From contig CAYOCP010000017.1 in assembly GCA_964402505.1 (NCBI GenBank), positions 1-64,000 on the forward strand: a stretch of 64,000 nt of DNA. Reading direction: 5' to 3'. Of the stretch, positions 37,213 through 44,002 are shown piece after piece; position 1 is the first letter of the stretch, and each line of letters begins with the position of its first letter. The notes under the pieces are model-generated. The model was not told where the DNA came from and ran no database searches. It saw only the letters and a list, made by a program, of their open reading frames with translations. Made by a program: the position numbers and the translations under genes. This DNA comes from SLRI01 sp964402505 (GTDB lineage Bacteria; Pseudomonadota; Alphaproteobacteria; Geminicoccales; Geminicoccaceae).

Positions 37213-38850
37213 TCAGGCGTTGATGGGCTTGCCCTTGGCAGCACGGTAGGTCTGGACGTAGCCGCGCGCCACCGCCCTGACGGCGCGGCCGATCGCGGCA
37301 TAGGCGTCGTCATCGAGATTGGCGAACGAAACCCGTGCTGACCAGTTGGGCGCATCGAAGCCCGAGCCGTTGAGCAGCACGATGCCGTGGTCCTGGGCCA
37401 GCTTGAAGGCGATGTCGAGCGGGTGGATGTTCTCCTTCAGCCACGCGACGACGTCGTCGCCGACATATTTCCTGAGCCAGAACTCGTAGTCGATGATGCC
37501 GTAATAGCGGTCGAAATACTGGGCGACCTCGACCTCGATGCCCATGCCCTCGACCAGGAGGCGGAACCGGCGGTTGCAGATGGCCATGCAGGCCCGCTGG
37601 TAGATCTTCTCCTTGTCGGTCATCTCGACAAGGCCGAAGAGGGTCATCATGACCTGCTGCGGCAGCGACAGGCCGGCCGTGTGGTTGAGGGCCACGTCGC
37701 GGCTGTCGGCGACGATGCGGTCGATGAACTTGATGTCGCGCGGCGTCGGCGTCATCGCGACGTAGCGCCTCTCGAGGAGCTTTTGGGTCTTCTCCGGATG
37801 CTGCTTGATCATCTCGTCGAAGATGTTGTCCTGGGCGACGGCGATCACGCCGAGCCGCCAGCCGGTGCAGCCGAAATACTTGGAGTAGGAGTAGACGCCG
37901 ATGGTGTTCCTCGGCAGGTGGCCGAGCAGCGATTCGAAGCCCGGCACGAAGGTGCCGTAGACGTCGTCGGTCAGGATCATCAGATCCGGGCGCCTGGTCG
38001 TCACGAACTTGACCAGCCGCTCAATGGTCTCGGGCCGGAGCGCCACGGCCGATGGGTTGCCCGGGTTGACGATGAAGAGCGCCTTGACCTTCGGGTCCTC
38101 GAGCGCCTTCAGCTCCGCGTCGGTGAGCTGGAAGCGGTCCTCCTGGGCGACGCCGATATGGATCTGCTTCAGGTCGTAATCCTCAAGCGCCGGCATCTCG
38201 AGATAGGGGGTGAAGATAGGCGTGCCGATGGCGATCGTGTCGCCGGCATTGAGCAGGCGCTGGTTCTTGAGCGCCTTGAAGATGTAGCACATGGCCGCCG
38301 TGCCGCCCTCGACCGGATAGAGGTCGAACTTCACGTTCGGCCGATGGCCGGCGCACATCGCCCACATCAGGTACTCGTGGGTGATCACCTCGTTGTGGTG
38401 GAGGGCGCGGTCGGGCACGGGATAGTTGTCGCCGATGATGCTGTCGGTCAGCTCGTGGACGAAGGCATCCGGCTCGAAGGCGAACTTGTCGAGGGCGAAC
38501 GCAACCGCCTCGCCGAGCGCTTTCGCACCCGCCATGTCGGCGTGGACATCGAGCCACTTGACCAGGCGATCGTGGCAGCCGTCGAGCGGCGGCATCCCGG
38601 CGAGCCCGGCCTCCTCGTCGTTGTATGCCCGCCTGGCTTCGGTGACGGCGAACTGGCCGAGCAGGAAGAAGGCCTCGCGCGCCCTGGTCGCGGTCCAGTT
38701 CGGGTTGCCGCGGCCGGCATTGAGGAAGATCGCCGACGATTTCTCCGCGCCCTCGCGGGCGAGCTTGATCAGCTCGTCCTTGATCTCGAACGGGCTGAGC
38801 TCCTCGAACCTGCCGAAATCGATCGCGGTGACGTCCTTGATGACGCTCAT
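37213..38850 (-). CDS. aspD: Aspartate 4-decarboxylase / aspartate aminotransferase AspD
   Basis: PLP enzyme (545 aa) that decarboxylates L-aspartate to L-alanine plus CO2, with side transaminase activity. It has a fold-type I aminotransferase core with the PLP lysine in YSYSKYFGCTGWRLG and the substrate-carboxylate Arg in the C-terminal part. The family-specific N-terminus (GRGNPNW, EEAGLAGMPPLDG) is present. The length fits AspD (about 530-550 aa), not ordinary aminotransferases (about 400). The start is ATG 38850, with GGGAG 8 nt upstream; an ATG five codons earlier has none. An IS630 element lies 49 nt upstream, between this gene and aspT2. Confidence 0.93.
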   Translation of the reverse strand: MSVIKDVTAIDFGRFEELSPFEIKDELIKLAREGAEKSSAIFLNAGRGNPNWTATRAREAFFLLGQFAVTEARRAYNDEEAGLAGMPPLDGCHDRLVKWLDVHADMAGAKALGEAVAFALDKFAFEPDAFVHELTDSIIGDNYPVPDRALHHNEVITHEYLMWAMCAGHRPNVKFDLYPVEGGTAAMCYIFKALKNQRLLNAGDTIAIGTPIFTPYLEMPALEDYDLKQIHIGVAQEDRFQLTDAELKALEDPKVKALFIVNPGNPSAVALRPETIERLVKFVTTRRPDLMILTDDVYGTFVPGFESLLGHLPRNTIGVYSYSKYFGCTGWRLGVIAVAQDNIFDEMIKQHPEKTQKLLERRYVAMTPTPRDIKFIDRIVADSRDVALNHTAGLSLPQQVMMTLFGLVEMTDKEKIYQRACMAICNRRFRLLVEGMGIEVEVAQYFDRYYGIIDYEFWLRKYVGDDVVAWLKENIHPLDIAFKLAQDHGIVLLNGSGFDAPNWSARVSFANLDDDAYAAIGRAVRAVARGYVQTYRAAKGKPINA

Positions 38851-38899
38851 CGGGTGGACTCCCATGGATGGTGAATGGTGGTTGCGGCGTCGGGTCCTA

Positions 38900-40024
38900 G
38901 TGGATAGTCTTTGACATTTGAGTCCGCAGTATCATCTTTTGTGGATGCGTGGAGATCTTGAACTGTTCGTCTCCTCGGCTGATCGTGCGCGACTGGCAGC
39001 GGTCATCGCCGACCGCAACACGCCGCAAAAGCACGTCTGGCGGGCGGCGGTGATGCTGTTGACCAGTGATCGGCTGGGCACGGCCGAGATCATGCGGCGG
39101 ACCGGGCTCGACAAGGTCTCGGTCTGGCGCTGGCAGGAGCGCTACATCGAGGCGGGCGTCGACGGGTTGTTGCGCGACAAGACCCGGCCGTCGCGTATCC
39201 CGAAGCTCGCGGACGCGAAGGTGGCCGAGGTGATCCGGCGGACGCAGGAGGAAGCGCCGCCGGACGGCGGCACGCACTGGACGGTCAGGGCGATGGCGGT
39301 GGCGACGGGCGTGTCGCGGGCGAAGGTGCATGTCATCTGGCGCGAGGCCGGACTGGTGCCGCATCGTTGGCGGCAGTTCAAGTTGTCCAACGATCCGGCC
39401 TTCGTCGAGAAGGTCGAGGCCGTGGTCGGGCTCTATGTCGATCCGCCCGCGCACGCCGTGGTCTTGTCGATCGACGAGAAACCGCAGATCCAGGCCTTGG
39501 ATCGAACGCAGCCCGGCCTGCCGATGAAGCGCGGTCGGCTCGGCACGATGACCCATGATTACAAGAGGAACGGGACGACGACACTGTTTGCGGCACTGAA
39601 CGTGCTCGACGGCAAGGTCATCGGCCGCAACATGCAGCGTCATCGCCACCAGGAATTCATCCGTTTCCTCAACGCCGTCGAGCGCGAGGTGCCCAAGGGC
39701 AAGGCGATCCACGTGATCCTCGACAACTATGCCGTGCACAAGCATCCGAAGGTTCGGGCGTGGCTCGCTCGCCGCCCGCATTGGACCTTCCATTTCACCC
39801 CCACCTCGGCGTCTTGGCTCAACGCCGTCGAAGGCTTCTTTGCCAAGCTGAGCCGCAGAAAGCTCCAGCGCGGCGTCTTCCATTCCGTGGTCGCCCTGCA
39901 GACCGCCATCAACGACTTCGTCGAGCAGCACAACCAGAGCCCGACACCCTTCGTCTGGCGCGCCAATCCGCAGGACATCATCGCCGCCGTGAAGCGCGGG
40001 CATCAAACGTTGCAGACTATCCAC
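38900..40024 (+). mobile_element. Complete IS630-family insertion sequence
   Basis: A 1125-bp element flanked by TA duplications at 38898-38899 and 40025-40026. The terminal inverted repeats are about 22 bp with 18 matches, both beginning GTGGATAGTCT. One transposase gene fills the element. Removing the element and one TA restores TCCTAGGG, so the target was CTAG, the preferred IS630 target. The target TA belonged to the TAG stop codon of aspT2. The element lies antisense to the asp operon. Confidence 0.93.
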
Positions 40025-40027
40025 TAG
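38945..40027 (+). CDS. IS630-family DDE transposase
   Basis: A transposase of 360 aa from ATG 38945 (369 aa if TTG 38918 is used; neither has a clear ribosome site). An N-terminal helix-turn-helix (GTAEIMRRTGLDKVSVWRW) and a linker with LLRDKTRPSR precede the catalytic domain. The DDE residues are Asp in LSIDEKPQIQ, Asp in VILDNYAVHKH and Glu in LNAVEGFFAKLSR. The frame is intact, so the element may still be active. Its TAG stop is completed outside the element: TA comes from the target duplication and G from the host flank. Confidence 0.93.
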   Translation: MRGDLELFVSSADRARLAAVIADRNTPQKHVWRAAVMLLTSDRLGTAEIMRRTGLDKVSVWRWQERYIEAGVDGLLRDKTRPSRIPKLADAKVAEVIRRTQEEAPPDGGTHWTVRAMAVATGVSRAKVHVIWREAGLVPHRWRQFKLSNDPAFVEKVEAVVGLYVDPPAHAVVLSIDEKPQIQALDRTQPGLPMKRGRLGTMTHDYKRNGTTTLFAALNVLDGKVIGRNMQRHRHQEFIRFLNAVEREVPKGKAIHVILDNYAVHKHPKVRAWLARRPHWTFHFTPTSASWLNAVEGFFAKLSRRKLQRGVFHSVVALQTAINDFVEQHNQSPTPFVWRANPQDIIAAVKRGHQTLQTIH

Positions 40028-41709
40028 GGGGCCAGCAGCAGCACGATCACGAGGCCGAAGATCGTGAGCAGCGTGTTGCCGACGGCGTAGGGCATGCCGT
40101 AGCCGAGGGCCGGCACCCGGCTCTTCGCCGCCTCCTGGATCATGCCGAGCGCCGCCGTCGTCGTGCGCACCCCGGCGCAGGCGCCGAACAGGATCGCCGG
40201 GTGGAACTTGAAGACGTGGTGGCCGACATAGACCGAGGCGAGCATCGGGATCGAGGTGGCGACCACGCCCCAGAGGAGCAGCGAGACGCCGACCTCCTGC
40301 AAGCCGGCGACGAAGCCCGGCCCCGCGGTGATGCCGACCACGGCGATGAAGATGTTGAGGCCGAGCGTGTTCATCAGCCAGAGCGCCGGGCCCGGAATGC
40401 GGCCGAAGACCGGATGGGTGGTCCGCAGCCAGCCGAGCACGAGGCCCGCGAGCAGCGCGCCGCCGGAGGTCGAGAGGCCGATGGGAATGCCCCCCAGGAC
40501 GAAGGTCAGGGCACCGATCAGGCCACCGATCACGATGCCCCAGCCGACATAGGCGATATCGGTCGACTCGACCGGCCGGTCGGCGAAGCCGAGCGCCTCG
40601 ATCGCCGCCTCGACATGCCCGCGCGAGCCGACCAGGGTGACGATGTCGCCGCGCTCGAGCGTGGTCCCGGGCAGGACCGGGATCTCGACCATCGAGCGCA
40701 CCATCTTGCGGATGTAGACGCCGCGCGCCGCCGGCTCCTGGCCCAGCTCGCGCAGCGTCTTGCCGGCGAGCTTCTTGCTGGTGACGAAGACGTCGACCAC
40801 CTCGGCCTGGGTGCTCAGGAGCGCCTCGTCCTCGACCTCGCCGAGCCGGCTGTCGAGTGCCTCGACGAGATCGTGGCGGCGGCCCGAGAAGGCGACCACG
40901 TCGCCGGGCGCCAGCACGGTCGTGCCATCCGCCTCGATGATCTGGTCGCCCCGCCGCACCCGCTCGACGAAGACGCGGACCTCGGGCAGGAGCTCGCCGA
41001 CCGGCCGGCCGGTCAGGCCGCTCGCCTCGTCGACCCGATAGGCGCGCAGCGCGAAGCGATGATAGGCCGAGGTGATGCCGGGCTCCTCGGCGCCGGCGCC
41101 GCCGCCGAGCTGCGCCTCGTACTCCTTGCAGGCGGCCACTAGGTCGATGCCGATGAGCCTGGGGCCGATCTGGGCCAGGATGATCGCCGAGCCGATGGTC
41201 CCCCAGATGTAGGTGACGGCGTAGGCGATCGGGATCTGGTTGGCGTAGGTCCGGGCCTCGTCGGCCGAGAGGCCGAGCGCGTTGATCTGGTCGGTGGCCA
41301 CGCCGATCGCCGCCGAGATGGTCTGCGACCCCGCGTAGAGCCCGGCCGCGTAGCCGAGCGGCAGGCCCGAGATCAGCGCGCAGATATAGGGAACGACCAG
41401 GCAGAGGACCAGGATCGAGAGGGCGAAGGCGATCTGCTTGGGCCCGTCGGAGGTCAGGCCGCGCACGAATTGCGGGCCGACACCGAAGCCGACGGCGAAA
41501 AGGAAAAGGATGAAGAAGGTGTTCTTGACGTCGGCGCCGATGTCGAGGCCGAGCTGACCGATGATCACGCCGGCGAGCAGCGTCGCCGTGACGTTGCCGA
41601 GATTGAAGCCGGCGACCTTGATTGGTCCAACCAGAAAACCGATGCCGAGTGCCAGAAATATTGCAAGATGCGGATATGTTCTGAGTGTCTCGATCAGCCA
41701 ATCGATCAT
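40024..41709 (-). CDS. aspT: Aspartate:alanine antiporter family protein, paralogue 2
   Basis: A 561-aa AAE-family transporter with the same plan as paralogue 1: two membrane halves around two TrkA_C-like modules. Motifs include ATLLAGVIIGQLG, GSQTISAAIG and GACAGVRTTTAALGMIQE, so it is clearly homologous but not nearly identical. ATG 41709 has GGAGGAAACG upstream. It is the first gene of the asp operon. Its stop codon is the insertion point of the IS630 element: the last stop base is now supplied by the element's terminal C (40024, G on the minus strand), so the protein is unchanged. Confidence 0.88.
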   Translation of the reverse strand: MIDWLIETLRTYPHLAIFLALGIGFLVGPIKVAGFNLGNVTATLLAGVIIGQLGLDIGADVKNTFFILFLFAVGFGVGPQFVRGLTSDGPKQIAFALSILVLCLVVPYICALISGLPLGYAAGLYAGSQTISAAIGVATDQINALGLSADEARTYANQIPIAYAVTYIWGTIGSAIILAQIGPRLIGIDLVAACKEYEAQLGGGAGAEEPGITSAYHRFALRAYRVDEASGLTGRPVGELLPEVRVFVERVRRGDQIIEADGTTVLAPGDVVAFSGRRHDLVEALDSRLGEVEDEALLSTQAEVVDVFVTSKKLAGKTLRELGQEPAARGVYIRKMVRSMVEIPVLPGTTLERGDIVTLVGSRGHVEAAIEALGFADRPVESTDIAYVGWGIVIGGLIGALTFVLGGIPIGLSTSGGALLAGLVLGWLRTTHPVFGRIPGPALWLMNTLGLNIFIAVVGITAGPGFVAGLQEVGVSLLLWGVVATSIPMLASVYVGHHVFKFHPAILFGACAGVRTTTAALGMIQEAAKSRVPALGYGMPYAVGNTLLTIFGLVIVLLLAP

Positions 41710-41965
41710 GCGTTTCCTCCATCGCTTCCGGTCACAACTAGCGGTGGCCCGATGGCGAGTCGAGAGAGAGGTGCGTGCCGGACCATGCCCTGGAAGGCAG
41801 CGCCCATCCGCCGGACGCCACGGCGATCATGGCCGCCGCAGGGCGGCAATCGCCGAGCGGTGTGCGTAGCCGGGTCCAGCTCTGGCCGAGCAGCGGTGGC
41901 GCGTTAACCTGCTCTTTCCATGTTCGGGGCCATGCTCCGCCATCGATCGGAGCCCGGACGCTCCG

Positions 41966-43006
41966 GTGGTTGATCGGGACATGCGGATGCGTGGTGGTGG
42001 CAGCGATCGGCTGGCGGCGGGGGCCTTCTCCCTGTTCGTCCTGGCCGCGCTCGGGTGCTTCGTGCTGGTCGCGGCCCATGCCCCGATCTTCCGGGATGTC
42101 GATGCCTGGTACCAGGCCCTGCCGCAGACCAACTATGTCGAGCTGGTCCGCGTCGACGAGTTCCGGACCAGCCTCAAGGTCAAGAGCTTCGCCGTCCACA
42201 TGATGATCATGACGGCGCAATTCGCCCTGTTCGGCGCGCTGGTCGGCTGGCTCGTCTGCCGCTGGGCGCCGGCGCATGCGCGAAAGAGCGCCTCGACCGG
42301 TGGCATCCTCATCGCCGCCGGCCTCTCGGCGCTCGCCGGATCGGCCATCCTCGCCTACTCGCTCGCCTGCTTCGTCCGCCTGCCCGGCAGCGACGGCGTC
42401 TGCGCCCTCTATGCCAAGGAGGGGGTGATCGACCTTTCCCACAGCCTCGGCTTCCTCCTGACCGCCGGCCTTCTCTGGCTCGCCGCCTGGCGTTATGCGC
42501 GCAATCATCGGGGGTTGCCGGGTGCCGGCTACACGGCTCTCGGCGCGGCGCTGGCCGGGGCCGCCGCCTTCGTCATCGGCATGGAGGAGATAAGCTGGGG
42601 CCAGACCTATCTCGCCTGGCAGTCGCCCGAGTTCTTCATGGCCTACAACGACCAGCACGAGACCAACGCGCACAATTTCCTGAACGGCTACCTGACGCCG
42701 ATCTACTACGCCATGGGCGCTGCCATTCTGCTCGGCACGATCGCCGCCTTCGTGCTCGACGATCTCATGGGCGAGCGTTTCCCCTGGCTTCGGGCGCTCT
42801 GCCCGCCGCGGGCGCTGCTCTGGGTGGCGATCTGGTTCCCTCTCGGCAGCGAAATCTTCATCTTCTCGTCGACCGAGACATTCGAGACGCTGATGACGAT
42901 CTACGCGCTCGGCTATGGCGTGGCGATCCTCGCCCGCTCCCGGGCGGTGCATGACGCCGTCACCGCCGGCGCCGGGCCACGAGCGGCAATCGGGCAGGCC
43001 GTGTAG
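41966..43006 (+). CDS. Multi-pass membrane protein with EEISWGQ motif
   Basis: A 346-aa protein with about eight hydrophobic helices and no known enzymatic domain. A conserved-looking GMEEISWGQTYL lies before a hydrophilic stretch with HETNAHNFLNGYLTPIYY. Similar EEISWGQ motifs occur in uncharacterised bacterial membrane proteins. The start is uncertain: GTG 41966 is the longest option and ATG 41981 is plausible; neither has a strong ribosome site. It is divergent from aspT2 across 256 bp. I do not assign a function. Confidence 0.72.
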   Translation: MVDRDMRMRGGGSDRLAAGAFSLFVLAALGCFVLVAAHAPIFRDVDAWYQALPQTNYVELVRVDEFRTSLKVKSFAVHMMIMTAQFALFGALVGWLVCRWAPAHARKSASTGGILIAAGLSALAGSAILAYSLACFVRLPGSDGVCALYAKEGVIDLSHSLGFLLTAGLLWLAAWRYARNHRGLPGAGYTALGAALAGAAAFVIGMEEISWGQTYLAWQSPEFFMAYNDQHETNAHNFLNGYLTPIYYAMGAAILLGTIAAFVLDDLMGERFPWLRALCPPRALLWVAIWFPLGSEIFIFSSTETFETLMTIYALGYGVAILARSRAVHDAVTAGAGPRAAIGQAV

Positions 43007-43070
43007 CGGCAACCTCCCCGCAGCCGCCGGTGGCGCCGTCATCCGCCCTGGTGACGCCAGCTCGGCGCCT

Positions 43071-43877
43071 TCAGGGCGCCATCCAGAATCGCTTGAGGCG
43101 CTCGCCGATGCGGCAGTTGACGGGCGGCCTCGCCTGGGCGGGGAGGAGCCGCCCCTGCCGGGCGGGCGATCCCGCGATCTCCAGCACCAGCTTGCGGTGG
43201 ATGGCGTCGGCCAGCGCCTCGATCCGGCGCACCGGCAGCACGAACGAGCCCGGACCGCCGATCACGCAGGCGGCGAAGTACTCGTCGAGCGTCGGCGTGG
43301 TCGGACCGCCATGCAGCGCCGGCCGGATCATGATCGGCAGGCCGTTGATGGTGATGCCGCGCTTCAGCACCCGGTCGCGGGCGTCGATCACCGGCCCGCC
43401 CGTGTTGTTGGGCCCGTCGCCCGAGACGTCGATGACCCGCCGCAGCCCCTCGAAGCCGTTGCCGGCGAAGGTGCCTCCGGCGAAATCGAGGATGGAGCTC
43501 AGCGAGGTGCCTCGCAGAGGGATGACGGGCGCTGCCGCGAGGCGCTCGGCCGCGGCCTCGATATCGGCGTCGCTTTCGATCGAGACCCAGGGCAGGATCA
43601 CCGCCTGCCGGCCGATGCCTCCCCATTCGACATAGGCGAGCGCGATCCGGCCGATGAAGCCGCCCTTGACGGCGCGCCGGAACGCGTCGCTGCGGATCGC
43701 CCTGACATAGCCCTGACGCTGCAGCGCGTGCTCCTCCGGGTCCATGGAGCCCGAGACGTCGACCGCGAGCATGAGCTCGACATCCACGGGTCGGTCCGGC
43801 ACCTGGCCCGTCGCCGCCGCCGGCAGGAGCAGGGCCAGGAGCAGCAGGAGACCCGGGCCGGTGCGGCCTCGCGGCAT
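43071..43877 (-). CDS. DUF1194 von Willebrand A-like secreted protein
   Basis: A 268-aa protein with a signal peptide (LLLLLALLLPAAATG). A VWA-type fold has a MIDAS motif DVSGSM (Asp40, Ser42, Ser44) and a later SGDGPNNTG. DUF1194 proteins are uncharacterised and presumably bind a divalent cation and a protein partner in the periplasm. ATG 43877 has GGAGGAACG upstream. It is divergent from copA; the copA operator lies in the 125-bp region between them, so a shared control region is possible. Confidence 0.87.
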   Translation of the reverse strand: MPRGRTGPGLLLLLALLLPAAATGQVPDRPVDVELMLAVDVSGSMDPEEHALQRQGYVRAIRSDAFRRAVKGGFIGRIALAYVEWGGIGRQAVILPWVSIESDADIEAAAERLAAAPVIPLRGTSLSSILDFAGGTFAGNGFEGLRRVIDVSGDGPNNTGGPVIDARDRVLKRGITINGLPIMIRPALHGGPTTPTLDEYFAACVIGGPGSFVLPVRRIEALADAIHRKLVLEIAGSPARQGRLLPAQARPPVNCRIGERLKRFWMAP

Positions 43878-43949
43878 GGGCGTTCCTCCCTCGGCACCCT
43901 CCTACGAAATGACCGGCCGGAGCCGCGGGTCAAGGGTCCCGAATTCCGC

Positions 43950-43980
43950 TTGACCTTCCAATGATGGGAAGGTCCAGAAG
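43950..43980 (+). promoter_or_regulatory. CueR/HmrR-type copper-responsive promoter of copA
   Basis: A -35 TTGACC (43950-43955) overlaps a perfect palindrome ACCTTCC-N7-GGAAGGT (43953-43973), which lies inside an elongated 19-bp spacer before a weak -10 (CAGAAG, 43975-43980). This is the hallmark layout of MerR-family copper regulators (CueR/HmrR). The ATG of copA is 23 nt downstream. No MerR-type regulator gene is in the window, so it must act from elsewhere. Confidence 0.82.
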
Positions 43981-44002
43981 CTTGCGGGAGGAGGATCATG
44001 CC

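Noticed and set aside
41738..43042. 434-codon minus-strand frame opposite the EEISWGQ membrane protein
   Set aside because: The plus-strand frame has clear alternating hydrophobic helices; the minus-strand product is charged low-complexity sequence typical of a shadow.
43961..44002. Earlier in-frame ATG codon for copA at 43961
   Set aside because: It lies inside the CueR-type operator and upstream of the ribosome site; ATG 44003 follows GGAGGAGG at proper spacing.
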